Positions 7,545 to 13,740 of a stretch of 64,000 nt of DNA are shown here, one piece after another. The position numbers and the translations under genes are program-made. Below the pieces are notes generated by a model. The model saw nothing but the letters and a program-made list of their open reading frames with translations. It had not been told where the DNA came from and did no database searches. Origin of the DNA: Saprospira grandis (GTDB lineage Bacteria; Bacteroidota; Bacteroidia; Chitinophagales; Saprospiraceae). The stretch is from positions 3,551,501-3,615,500 of the forward strand of contig NZ_CP110854.1 of assembly GCF_027594745.1 (NCBI RefSeq), written 5' to 3'. The first letter of the stretch is position 1; each line of letters begins with the position of its first letter.

Positions 7545-8603
7545 ATGCGATATATTTATCTCTTTTTATGTTGCTTCCCTTTTGTGCTTTATGGGCAATT
7601 TGTTGGGGGCAGCGGTTCTGGGGTAGACAGTTCGGGAATAGGTGGATTTGCTTGTAGTAGTTTTACGAGTTCATCGGTAAATGGAGGTTCTGGGCATGCG
7701 CAGGCCATGCTGGCTGCGGCGGTCAACTGTATTCAGTTTACAGGAGATAGCAGTTCGGGGCAAAATCAGGCGATGTTGGCTGCGGCGATCAACTGTATAC
7801 AGTTTACAGGAGATAGTCTTTCTGGCCAATCCAATGCCTTTATGCCTGCGGCAATTAACTGTCTGCAGTTTTCTGGTGAACGAGCTTCTGGTGCACAGTA
7901 CGCTTATTTGGACGATGGGCTGTCTTGTCCTCAGTTTTTGGCCTCGGCCTCTGGGGGAAGTGGAACCTACAGCCGTTCTTATGCTGATGACCAAGGAGCT
8001 TGTGCCGTAATTAGCTTGTCTACAGTAATTGTCTTACCCATAGAGGCCTCTCCGCTTTATGCAGAGAAAGAGGGCCAAAAAGGGCGATTACATTGGCAAA
8101 CCTTTGCCGAAATTGGCTGTGAGGGTTTTGAAATTCAGAAGAGCCGAGATGGCTTGAATTGGGAAGTTTTAGGTTGGGTAGCTGGACAAGGCTATAGCCA
8201 ACAAACGACTTCCTATGAGTTTTGGGACGAGCAATTGCAGCCCGGTATTCAATACTACCGCTATAAGCAAGAAGATTTTGATGGCAGCTTCTACTATTCT
8301 AACTTAGTCGCTATAGACTATCAGGAAGGTGCATTGAATCCGAATGTGTTTACGCTTTATCCCAATCCTAGTCGAACTGGATCTCAGATCAATATTGATG
8401 GCTGGCTGAATGAAGACTTAGCTATTGAATTGACTGCCGTAAATGTACTGGGCCAAAAAATCTGGTCCGAAAAGGTACCCTTTGCCCAAGGGCGATACAC
8501 TTATAATTTACCCGCTGTTTTTGAGGCTGGAAATTATTGGTTGGTCCTTTCTGTCCCCGAAAAGGGATTCCGAAAGGTGTTGCCCTTTGTGGTGATTCGA
8601 TAA
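7545..8603 (+). CDS. T9SS-secreted protein with 22-residue Cys repeats
   Basis: A 352-aa exported protein. Residues 1-18 form a signal peptide ending at Gln. Residues about 48-137 hold four consecutive 22-residue repeats of the pattern SG-x3-A-x(4)-A-x(2)-C-x2-F, with a degenerate unit before them; each unit has one Cys. A spacer domain of the kind common in Bacteroidota surface proteins follows (WQTFAEIGCEGFEIQKSRDG ... YYRYKQEDFDG), then a type A T9SS sorting domain (FTLYPNPS ... GNYWLV ... FVVIR). It is 14 bases after the FGE-like gene and is followed by a strong terminator. Confidence 0.88.
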   Translation: MRYIYLFLCCFPFVLYGQFVGGSGSGVDSSGIGGFACSSFTSSSVNGGSGHAQAMLAAAVNCIQFTGDSSSGQNQAMLAAAINCIQFTGDSLSGQSNAFMPAAINCLQFSGERASGAQYAYLDDGLSCPQFLASASGGSGTYSRSYADDQGACAVISLSTVIVLPIEASPLYAEKEGQKGRLHWQTFAEIGCEGFEIQKSRDGLNWEVLGWVAGQGYSQQTTSYEFWDEQLQPGIQYYRYKQEDFDGSFYYSNLVAIDYQEGALNPNVFTLYPNPSRTGSQINIDGWLNEDLAIELTAVNVLGQKIWSEKVPFAQGRYTYNLPAVFEAGNYWLVLSVPEKGFRKVLPFVVIR

Positions 8604-8610
8604 TATGTAA

Positions 8611-8638
8611 AAGGCGCCCAATTGGGCGCCTTTTTTTT
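8611..8638 (+). terminator. Rho-independent terminator
   Basis: Self-complementary GGCGCCCAATTGGGCGCC at 8613-8630 followed by eight T. Ends the FGE-like/T9SS transcript. Confidence 0.9.
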
Positions 8639-8654
8639 GTCCTTCTGCCTCTAG

Positions 8655-8792
8655 CAGGCCCGAAGGGCCGCAGGCTGAGGGGCTGTAGCAGGGCCGCCGC
8701 AGGCGGCAGACCTAGCGGGCGTAGCCCGCGCAGGGCCGAGCGAACAGCGAGCTGCGGAATGGCCCGACCCGCCCAGAGGGCGGGGCAGCCCC
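8655..8792 (-). repeat. GC-rich intergenic element R4
   Basis: Minus-strand copy of the second subtype (GGGGCTGCCCC start, CCCGCCC/GGGCGGG first hairpin), core CTCGGCCCTGCG, hairpin GCGGGC/GCCCGC, GGTCTG linker, hairpin GCCGCC/GGCGGC. It begins where the T-run of the acyl-CoA dehydrogenase terminator ends. Confidence 0.9.
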
Positions 8793-8824
8793 AAAAAAAA
8801 GGGACCCCAAAACTGGCGTCCCTT
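8793..8824 (-). terminator. Terminator of the acyl-CoA dehydrogenase gene
   Basis: On the minus strand AAGGGAC and GTCCCTT arms (8799-8805 and 8818-8824) are followed by a run of T running directly into element R4. The stem is short with a 12-base loop. Confidence 0.6.
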
Positions 8825-8848
8825 ATCTTAAGTTATTGGCTAAGCGAT

Positions 8849-10015
8849 CTATTTGTGATCAGGCAAATAGAGCTTTCCGTTTTCTACAAAGCGGCCCAAA
8901 ACGATGCGCTGCACCTCTGAGGTTCCTTCATAGATTTGTGTAATTTTAGCATCGCGCATGAGGCGTTCTACATGATATTCTTTAACGAAACCGTAGCCAC
9001 CATGCACCTGAACAGCCTCTACAGAGACCTTCATAGCCGCTTCTGAGGCCGCAAGTTTGGCCATAGAGCTAGCCATATCGTACTCCATGCCTTGGTCTTT
9101 GAGCCAAGCCGAGCGATAAACCAACATACGGGCTGCTTCTACCTGCATGGCCATATCGGCCAATTTGAAAGAAACGCCTTGGTGCTTGATAATAGGCTTG
9201 CCAAAAGCCACTCTTTCTTTGGCATAAGCAGCGGCCAACTCATAAGAACCGGCGGCAATACCGAGAGCCTGGGCAGCAATACCGATACGTCCACCAGAAA
9301 GCGTTTTCATGGCAAACTTAAAGCCGAAGCCATCCTCGCCTACGCGGTTTTCTTTAGGTACTTTCACATCATTGTACATGATCGTATGCGTATCAGAAGA
9401 GCGGATACCAAGCTTGTCTTCCTTGGCGCCAACAACAACACCATCCCAAGAAGTTTCTACGATAAGGCAGTTGATGCCACGGTGACCCAATTCAGGATTA
9501 GTTTGTGCAATTACCAAATGGAGCTGAGAAGTACCGCCGTTGGTAATCCAGTTTTTGGTTCCGTTCAAGATATAATGGTCGCCCATATCTACAGCAGTGG
9601 TGCGCTGAGAAGTGGCATCAGAACCCGCTTCGGGCTCAGAAAGGCAAAAAGCGCCAATCCATTCGCCAGTAGCCAATTTTGGCAAATACTTTTGCTTTTG
9701 CTCCTCTGTGCCAAAGGTTTCGATTCCCCAGCAAACCAAAGAGTTATTAACAGACATAACCACTGAGCAAGAGTTGTCAATTTTAGAGAACTCTTCCATG
9801 GCGATGGCATAAGAGAGAGAATCCATTCCGCCTCCCCCGTATTTGGGGTCGACCATCATGCCCAGAAAGCCCATTTCACCCATCTTTTTCAAGATTTCTG
9901 TGGGGTGAGTCATATTGCTATCACGCTCAATAACACCGGGTAGACATTCTTGACGGGCAAAATCTCTAGCCGCCTCTCTTACAGCCAAATGCTGTTCGCT
10001 TAGTTCAAAATTCAT
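8849..10015 (-). CDS. Acyl-CoA dehydrogenase (short-chain/butyryl type)
   Basis: FAD enzyme that introduces the alpha-beta double bond in acyl-CoA during fatty acid or branched-chain oxidation, passing electrons to electron transfer flavoprotein. The 388-residue length is standard. Visible signatures are CLSEPEAGSD and WITNGG of the FAD-binding middle domain, the GGRIGIAAQALGIA segment, VEAVQVHGGYGFVKEY and the catalytic base Glu363 in YEGTSE, the position used by short-chain and butyryl-CoA dehydrogenases. Chain-length specificity cannot be fixed by eye. It is monocistronic, with the ATG at 10015 matching the family start (MNFELSEQHLAVREAARDFA). Confidence 0.95.
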   Translation of the reverse strand: MNFELSEQHLAVREAARDFARQECLPGVIERDSNMTHPTEILKKMGEMGFLGMMVDPKYGGGGMDSLSYAIAMEEFSKIDNSCSVVMSVNNSLVCWGIETFGTEEQKQKYLPKLATGEWIGAFCLSEPEAGSDATSQRTTAVDMGDHYILNGTKNWITNGGTSQLHLVIAQTNPELGHRGINCLIVETSWDGVVVGAKEDKLGIRSSDTHTIMYNDVKVPKENRVGEDGFGFKFAMKTLSGGRIGIAAQALGIAAGSYELAAAYAKERVAFGKPIIKHQGVSFKLADMAMQVEAARMLVYRSAWLKDQGMEYDMASSMAKLAASEAAMKVSVEAVQVHGGYGFVKEYHVERLMRDAKITQIYEGTSEVQRIVLGRFVENGKLYLPDHK

Positions 10016-10147
10016 ATCTGTTGTTCAGTTTTATTTTTCGTTTCAAGACTTTTCTGTCCAATTTTCGCACAAATATAACTTCTACAGACAAGATGAACAA
10101 ATAAAATTAGGATGGCTTGCCTTTCTTTGACTCATTCTAAATAAGCT

Positions 10148-10714
10148 TTATCGCATGACTTTGACATAAGTATGCAGCCAGCGGTCGTAGAACATTTGTT
10201 TGTTGGCTTCTTGGCTCCCATTTATCCAAAGACCAAGGCTAAGGAGCAGCCAAAAGAAGAGAAAGGGCTGAAATTCATCAGAAATGTAGCTAATAAGAAT
10301 ATAAGGAAAAAAGAGCAGGCCCACTTTAAGGCTGTTGCGTTTTAGGCTGGTCCAAAAATCGAGTCGTTGGTTTTTTTCATCCACTACTCTTAATCCCAAT
10401 AACCATTTGACGGGGGTGGCCCGCATAGATGATTGCTCAAAAACGGTACAATAAGCTAAGGCCAAGGCCACTTTTAGGGGCAAGCCATTAATGACTTCTC
10501 GCCATAAATTAACTGGCGTACTCCCCACATAAGCCAGATGATCCCATTCTTCTTTGGCCAAATTTTCGGCTTGTAAGCGCCCCAACATGCCATAAAGACA
10601 GTCGTTTTCTATGCCTCTCGCTAGCCAAAGCAGCAAGACAACAGCCATGAAATCAATGATTAAGGACAAGGTTCGGAGGGTGTAGCGTGCAGGATATAGT
10701 TGTGTTTTGCTCAT
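10148..10714 (-). CDS. RDD family membrane protein
   Basis: A 188-residue integral membrane protein. The N-terminal part contains the RYTLRTLSLIIDFMAVVLLLWLARGIE segment typical of RDD proteins (Arg...Asp-Asp type), followed by further spans near residues 75-90 and 125-160, and a central PVKWLLGLRVVDEKNQRLDF motif that is characteristic of the family. RDD proteins are of poorly known function; some have been linked to ion transport. A second, unlinked RDD gene occurs at 48354-48878. A terminator-like hairpin lies just upstream of the start on the same strand. Confidence 0.85.
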   Translation of the reverse strand: MSKTQLYPARYTLRTLSLIIDFMAVVLLLWLARGIENDCLYGMLGRLQAENLAKEEWDHLAYVGSTPVNLWREVINGLPLKVALALAYCTVFEQSSMRATPVKWLLGLRVVDEKNQRLDFWTSLKRNSLKVGLLFFPYILISYISDEFQPFLFFWLLLSLGLWINGSQEANKQMFYDRWLHTYVKVMR

Positions 10715-10762
10715 AAATAATCCACTGTTTTGAGGCGGCAGTAATTCTTGCCTCTATGTTAT

Positions 10763-10800
10763 AAAAAAGCGAGCAAGGACGATTAAATCCTTGGCTCGCT
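10763..10800 (-). terminator. Terminator-like hairpin in the leader of the RDD gene
   Basis: Arms AGCGAGCAAGGA (10768-10779) and TCCTTGGCTCGCT (10788-10800) pair with one bulge around loop CGATTAAA. On the minus strand the stem is followed by a T-run (10763-10768), so it would stop transcription heading toward the RDD gene 50 bases downstream. A short minus-strand frame (10853 inward) crosses it. Confidence 0.65.
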
Positions 10801-10924
10801 GACGTTATTGTCGGTTCCATATTATTTTTGCTTTTGCTTAAGCAATTATACATTCTAGGCTAACTAGCTTATAAACTTAATAAAAAAAAGGCAATTTTTG
10901 TTCTTTTTCTAAGATCTATTTTTT

Positions 10925-11058
10925 GGGGCCTGCCGCCTGCGGCGGCCGGGCCCTTTCAGGGCTCGCAGGTCTGCTCGGCCCTGCGGGCTTCGCCCTTGGT
11001 CTGCCGCTGCGCGGCCCCTTTTCAGGCCCCTAGGCCGTCGGCCGCTGCGCGCCCTCCT
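10925..11058 (+). repeat. GC-rich intergenic element R5
   Basis: T-run then GGGGCCTGCCGCC, CCGCC/GGCGG hairpin, GGGCCCTTTCAGGGC hairpin, CAGGTCTGCTCGGCCCTGCG, variable hairpins GGGC/GCCC and GCCGC/GCGGC. It lies between the divergent RDD and photolyase genes. The remainder of this 425-base gap (10715-11139) holds the terminator-like hairpin and no convincing gene. Confidence 0.88.
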
Positions 11059-11139
11059 CTAAACGCAGAATTTTTTGGCTTAAACCCTTTCTCTTTTTTG
11101 CTGTTCAAAAGCTGTTTAAAAAAATAACTTATCGCTACT

Positions 11140-12477
11140 ATGAAATATAGCATCTTTTGGCACCGCAGAGATCTTCGCCTAAATGATAATGCGGCTTTGT
11201 ATCAAGCGCTCAAGGCGGGCGGCCCTGTTTTGTCTATCTTTATTTTTGACCAAAATATTCTAGAGGATTTAAACAATCGCCAAGATGCGCGAGTAGATTT
11301 TATTCATCAGGAGTTGCAGCGGCTGCAAAAGGAGCTGCGAGAGCTTGGCAGCGATTTATTGGTCCTTTATGGCCGCCCAAAAGCAGTCTGGACTCAATTG
11401 CTGCAAGATTGGCCCATTGAGAAGGTCTATACCAACCGAGATTATGAACCCTACGCCAAAAAAAGAGATGCCGCCATCGCCGAACTTCTCCAAAAAGAAA
11501 ATATTCCCTTGCTAACCAAAAAGGACCATGTCATTTTTGAAGCGCTAGAGGTAGAAAAGAAAACTTCTGGTCCTTATACCGTTTTTACCCCTTATAGCAA
11601 ACAATGGAAGGCCAAGTTGGACAGCAAAAAAACAGCCGCAGGCGAATCCTTTTATCTGCAATCTTATCCCAATGAAAATTATCAACAAAATTACGCTAGC
11701 CTCCCCGGCAATTTTGAGATCCCCAGCCTAGAAAGTATGGGCTTTGCGCCCAGCCAACTAAATTTCCCCAGCCGATTGCTCAAGCAAAAACGCATCAAAA
11801 AATATGAGGAAACCCGAAATTTTCCCGCTCTAGAAGAGGGGACTTCTCGTTTGGGCCTGCATTTCCGCTTTGGGACCATCTCGATCCGTGAAAAGGCCCG
11901 AAAAGCTCAAAAACTCAATGCTACTTACCTCAATGAATTGATCTGGCGAGATTTCTATGCGCAAATTTTGGCCAATTTTCCCCAAGTGGTCGGGCAGAGC
12001 TTCCGCCCCCAATACGACCAAATCGAATGGCGCAATAATGAGGAGGAGTTTGAGGCCTGGTGCCAAGGAAAAACCGGCTATCCCTTGGTCGATGCCGGAA
12101 TGCGAGAGCTCAATGCTACGGGCTATATGCACAACCGAGTACGGATGCTGGTGGCCAGCTTTTTGTGCAAACATTTATTGATTGATTGGCGCTGGGGAGA
12201 AGCCTATTTTGCCGAAAAACTACTCGATTTTGATTTGGCCAGCAATAATGGCGGTTGGCAATGGGCCGCAGGCTCTGGCACCGATGCCGCCCCCTATTTC
12301 CGCATTTTTAGTCCCGAAAGCCAACTCAAAAAGTTTGATGCCGAGCTGAAATATGTCAAAAAATGGGTGAAAGAATATGGCAGCCGCCACTATCCTCAGC
12401 CCATTGTAGAGCATAAATTTGCTCGGCAGCGTTGTTTGGCCACTTATAAATCTGCACTAAATCAAGATAATGCCTAA
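11140..12477 (+). CDS. phrB: Deoxyribodipyrimidine photolyase (class I cryptochrome/photolyase family)
   Basis: Blue-light FAD enzyme that splits cyclobutane pyrimidine dimers. The 445-residue protein has the N-terminal antenna-binding Rossmann domain (IFWHRRDLRLNDNAALYQAL, VYTNRDYEPYAKKRDAAI) and the C-terminal FAD/DNA domain (EGTSRLGLHFRFGTISIRE, LIWRDFYAQIL, GYPLVDAGMRELNATGYMHNR, ASNNGGWQWAAGSGTDAAPYFRIF). The conserved tryptophans of the electron-transfer chain are present in the last motif. It is the first gene of a two-gene unit: its stop overlaps the start of a hydrolase gene by eight bases. A CPD photolyase is more likely than a 6-4 enzyme or cryptochrome. Confidence 0.94.
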   Translation: MKYSIFWHRRDLRLNDNAALYQALKAGGPVLSIFIFDQNILEDLNNRQDARVDFIHQELQRLQKELRELGSDLLVLYGRPKAVWTQLLQDWPIEKVYTNRDYEPYAKKRDAAIAELLQKENIPLLTKKDHVIFEALEVEKKTSGPYTVFTPYSKQWKAKLDSKKTAAGESFYLQSYPNENYQQNYASLPGNFEIPSLESMGFAPSQLNFPSRLLKQKRIKKYEETRNFPALEEGTSRLGLHFRFGTISIREKARKAQKLNATYLNELIWRDFYAQILANFPQVVGQSFRPQYDQIEWRNNEEEFEAWCQGKTGYPLVDAGMRELNATGYMHNRVRMLVASFLCKHLLIDWRWGEAYFAEKLLDFDLASNNGGWQWAAGSGTDAAPYFRIFSPESQLKKFDAELKYVKKWVKEYGSRHYPQPIVEHKFARQRCLATYKSALNQDNA

Positions 12478-13162
12478 ATCCTCTATTTATCAGCAGCCGC
12501 TTTATTGTTTGCCTGGCTTAGGAACCGATCATCGGATTTTTGAGCAGCTTTTGCCTTTGCTCCCCTTTGAAGATGTTCGCTTTTTGGATTATAAAGAAGA
12601 ATATTGCCGCCCGGGCAAGGGCTGTGATGATTATCTGGCCCATTTGCTGCCGCAATTGCAAAGTGAATTAAAAGCAGGAGAGCAACCCAATTTTATGGGC
12701 CTTTCTTTAGGAGGATTATTAGCGACTCGTTTACAGCATCATTTTCCAGACAGCCAATTGATTTTGGTCTCTACCATTAAAACCAATGATGAAGCGCCCT
12801 TTATTTTTTCTTTGGGCAAAATTTTACCGCTTTATTGGTTGGTTCCCGCCATCTTTAGTTGGGAGATGGTGCCCAGAATTAGTTATTGGGCGGGCGTGAT
12901 TTCTGATAAAGACGGTTATGAGCTCTACAAAAAAATGTTGCGAACTTGGACCCCAAAAATGCTGCGCTGGGCCCGCGATGCTGCCGTTCATTGGTCCAAT
13001 AGCGCCCCCGCTGGCCAAGTTTTGCATATTCATGGCAAAAAGGACCATGTTTTTCCCGCCAAAAAAGCACAGGCAGATTATTGGGTAGAAGACGCTACAC
13101 ATTATATGATTGTCTCTCATGCCAAAGAAGTAGCCCAACATATTAAGGCCCATTTTGGCTAA
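12470..13162 (+). CDS. Alpha/beta hydrolase
   Basis: A 230-residue cytosolic alpha/beta hydrolase. Nucleophile Ser79 sits in the elbow GLSLGG; the likely acid is Asp in HGKKDHVFP and the likely His is in DATHYMIVSHA near the C-terminus. An N-terminal PLYCLPGLGTDHRIF stretch provides the oxyanion-hole glycine. The substrate cannot be deduced. It overlaps the photolyase stop by eight bases, so it is translationally coupled, but a direct functional link to DNA repair is not established. Confidence 0.88.
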   Translation: MPKSSIYQQPLYCLPGLGTDHRIFEQLLPLLPFEDVRFLDYKEEYCRPGKGCDDYLAHLLPQLQSELKAGEQPNFMGLSLGGLLATRLQHHFPDSQLILVSTIKTNDEAPFIFSLGKILPLYWLVPAIFSWEMVPRISYWAGVISDKDGYELYKKMLRTWTPKMLRWARDAAVHWSNSAPAGQVLHIHGKKDHVFPAKKAQADYWVEDATHYMIVSHAKEVAQHIKAHFG

Positions 13163-13170
13163 AGAAAAGG

Positions 13171-13196
13171 AGCCGCCAGCTTTAAAGCTGGCGGCT
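13171..13196 (+). terminator. Terminator-like perfect palindrome after the hydrolase gene
   Basis: AGCCGCCAGC and GCTGGCGGCT arms flank TTTAAA, forming a fully self-complementary 26-base sequence nine bases after the stop. It is followed by only a weak T-rich tract (CTTCTGCTC). Confidence 0.6.
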
Positions 13197-13235
13197 CTTC
13201 TGCTCAACAACCAAAAGGCTAAAGAAAAATTAAGC

Positions 13236-13453
13236 CTTTAGGATGGATATATATACCTGTGGGTTGAAACCCACAGCAACAAAAGCGGCCATACTAAGTG
13301 CAATAAAAATGAGCCGACGGTTAAAACCATCGGCCCATAATAAGTTGTAATAAATAGCAAACAAAGGCTATAAGATGTTTATTTATGGAGGGTTTTAACC
13401 CTCCATGGAACATAAAATGCATTCGTTAATTGGCTGTAGGTTTCAACCTACAG
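13236..13453 (-). repeat. Short-palindrome array B2
   Basis: Reverse-orientation array: CTGTGGGTTGAAACCCACAG at 13257-13276, GCCGACGG/CCATCGGC around TTAAAA at 13313-13334, GGAGGGTTTTAACCCTCC at 13387-13404 and CTGTAGGTTTCAACCTACAG at 13434-13453. The AT-rich linker GGATGGATATATATACC found beside other arrays is at 13241-13257. Confidence 0.85.
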
Positions 13454-13456
13454 CTA

Positions 13457-13737
13457 TGGCCGAAGGCCAAACGGCCTAGCGATGTGCAGCAGTGGCCGAA
13501 GGCCAGACCCAGCGGGCGCAGCCCGCGCAGGGCCGAGCGAACAGCGAGCTGCGAAACGTAGCGCCGACGAGCGAAGCGAGGCGGAGGCCCCAAAACAGCA
13601 GCGAGCTCTGAAACGACAACAAGGACTTTAGTCCGTCTTCGACGACCAAAGGGAGTAACCGCCGATGAGCGAAGCGAGGCGACAACAAGGCGCAAGCCGC
13701 AGTTCGACGACCAACGGGAGTAACGCCCCAAAACAGC
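13457..13737 (-). repeat. GC-rich intergenic element R6 with extension modules
   Basis: 13457-13591 is a minus-strand element (CTAGCGATGTGCAGCAG end on the left, GGAGGCCCC end at 13585-13591, core CGCAGGGCCGAGCG). 13592-13737 adds two GACAACAAGG...GTTCGACGACCAA...GGGAGTAAC modules, one holding GGACTTTAGTCC, ending GCCCC at the polA stop codon. Confidence 0.85.
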
Positions 13738-13740
13738 TTC

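Noticed and set aside
8537..8920. 127-aa plus-strand frame across 8537-8920
   Set aside because: It overlaps the end of a T9SS gene, a terminator and element R4, with no coding features.
9092..9766. 224-aa plus-strand frame opposite the acyl-CoA dehydrogenase
   Set aside because: Antisense shadow; the minus-strand gene is complete and has its catalytic residues.
10653..10853. 66-aa frame upstream of the RDD gene as a real protein
   Set aside because: It crosses a strong terminator hairpin and overlaps the RDD start in another frame; no family features. Kept only as a possible leader.
13236..13453. Possible CRISPR array from regularly recurring palindromes
   Set aside because: The palindromes differ from each other, spacing is irregular, there are no unique spacers between identical repeats and no cas genes.
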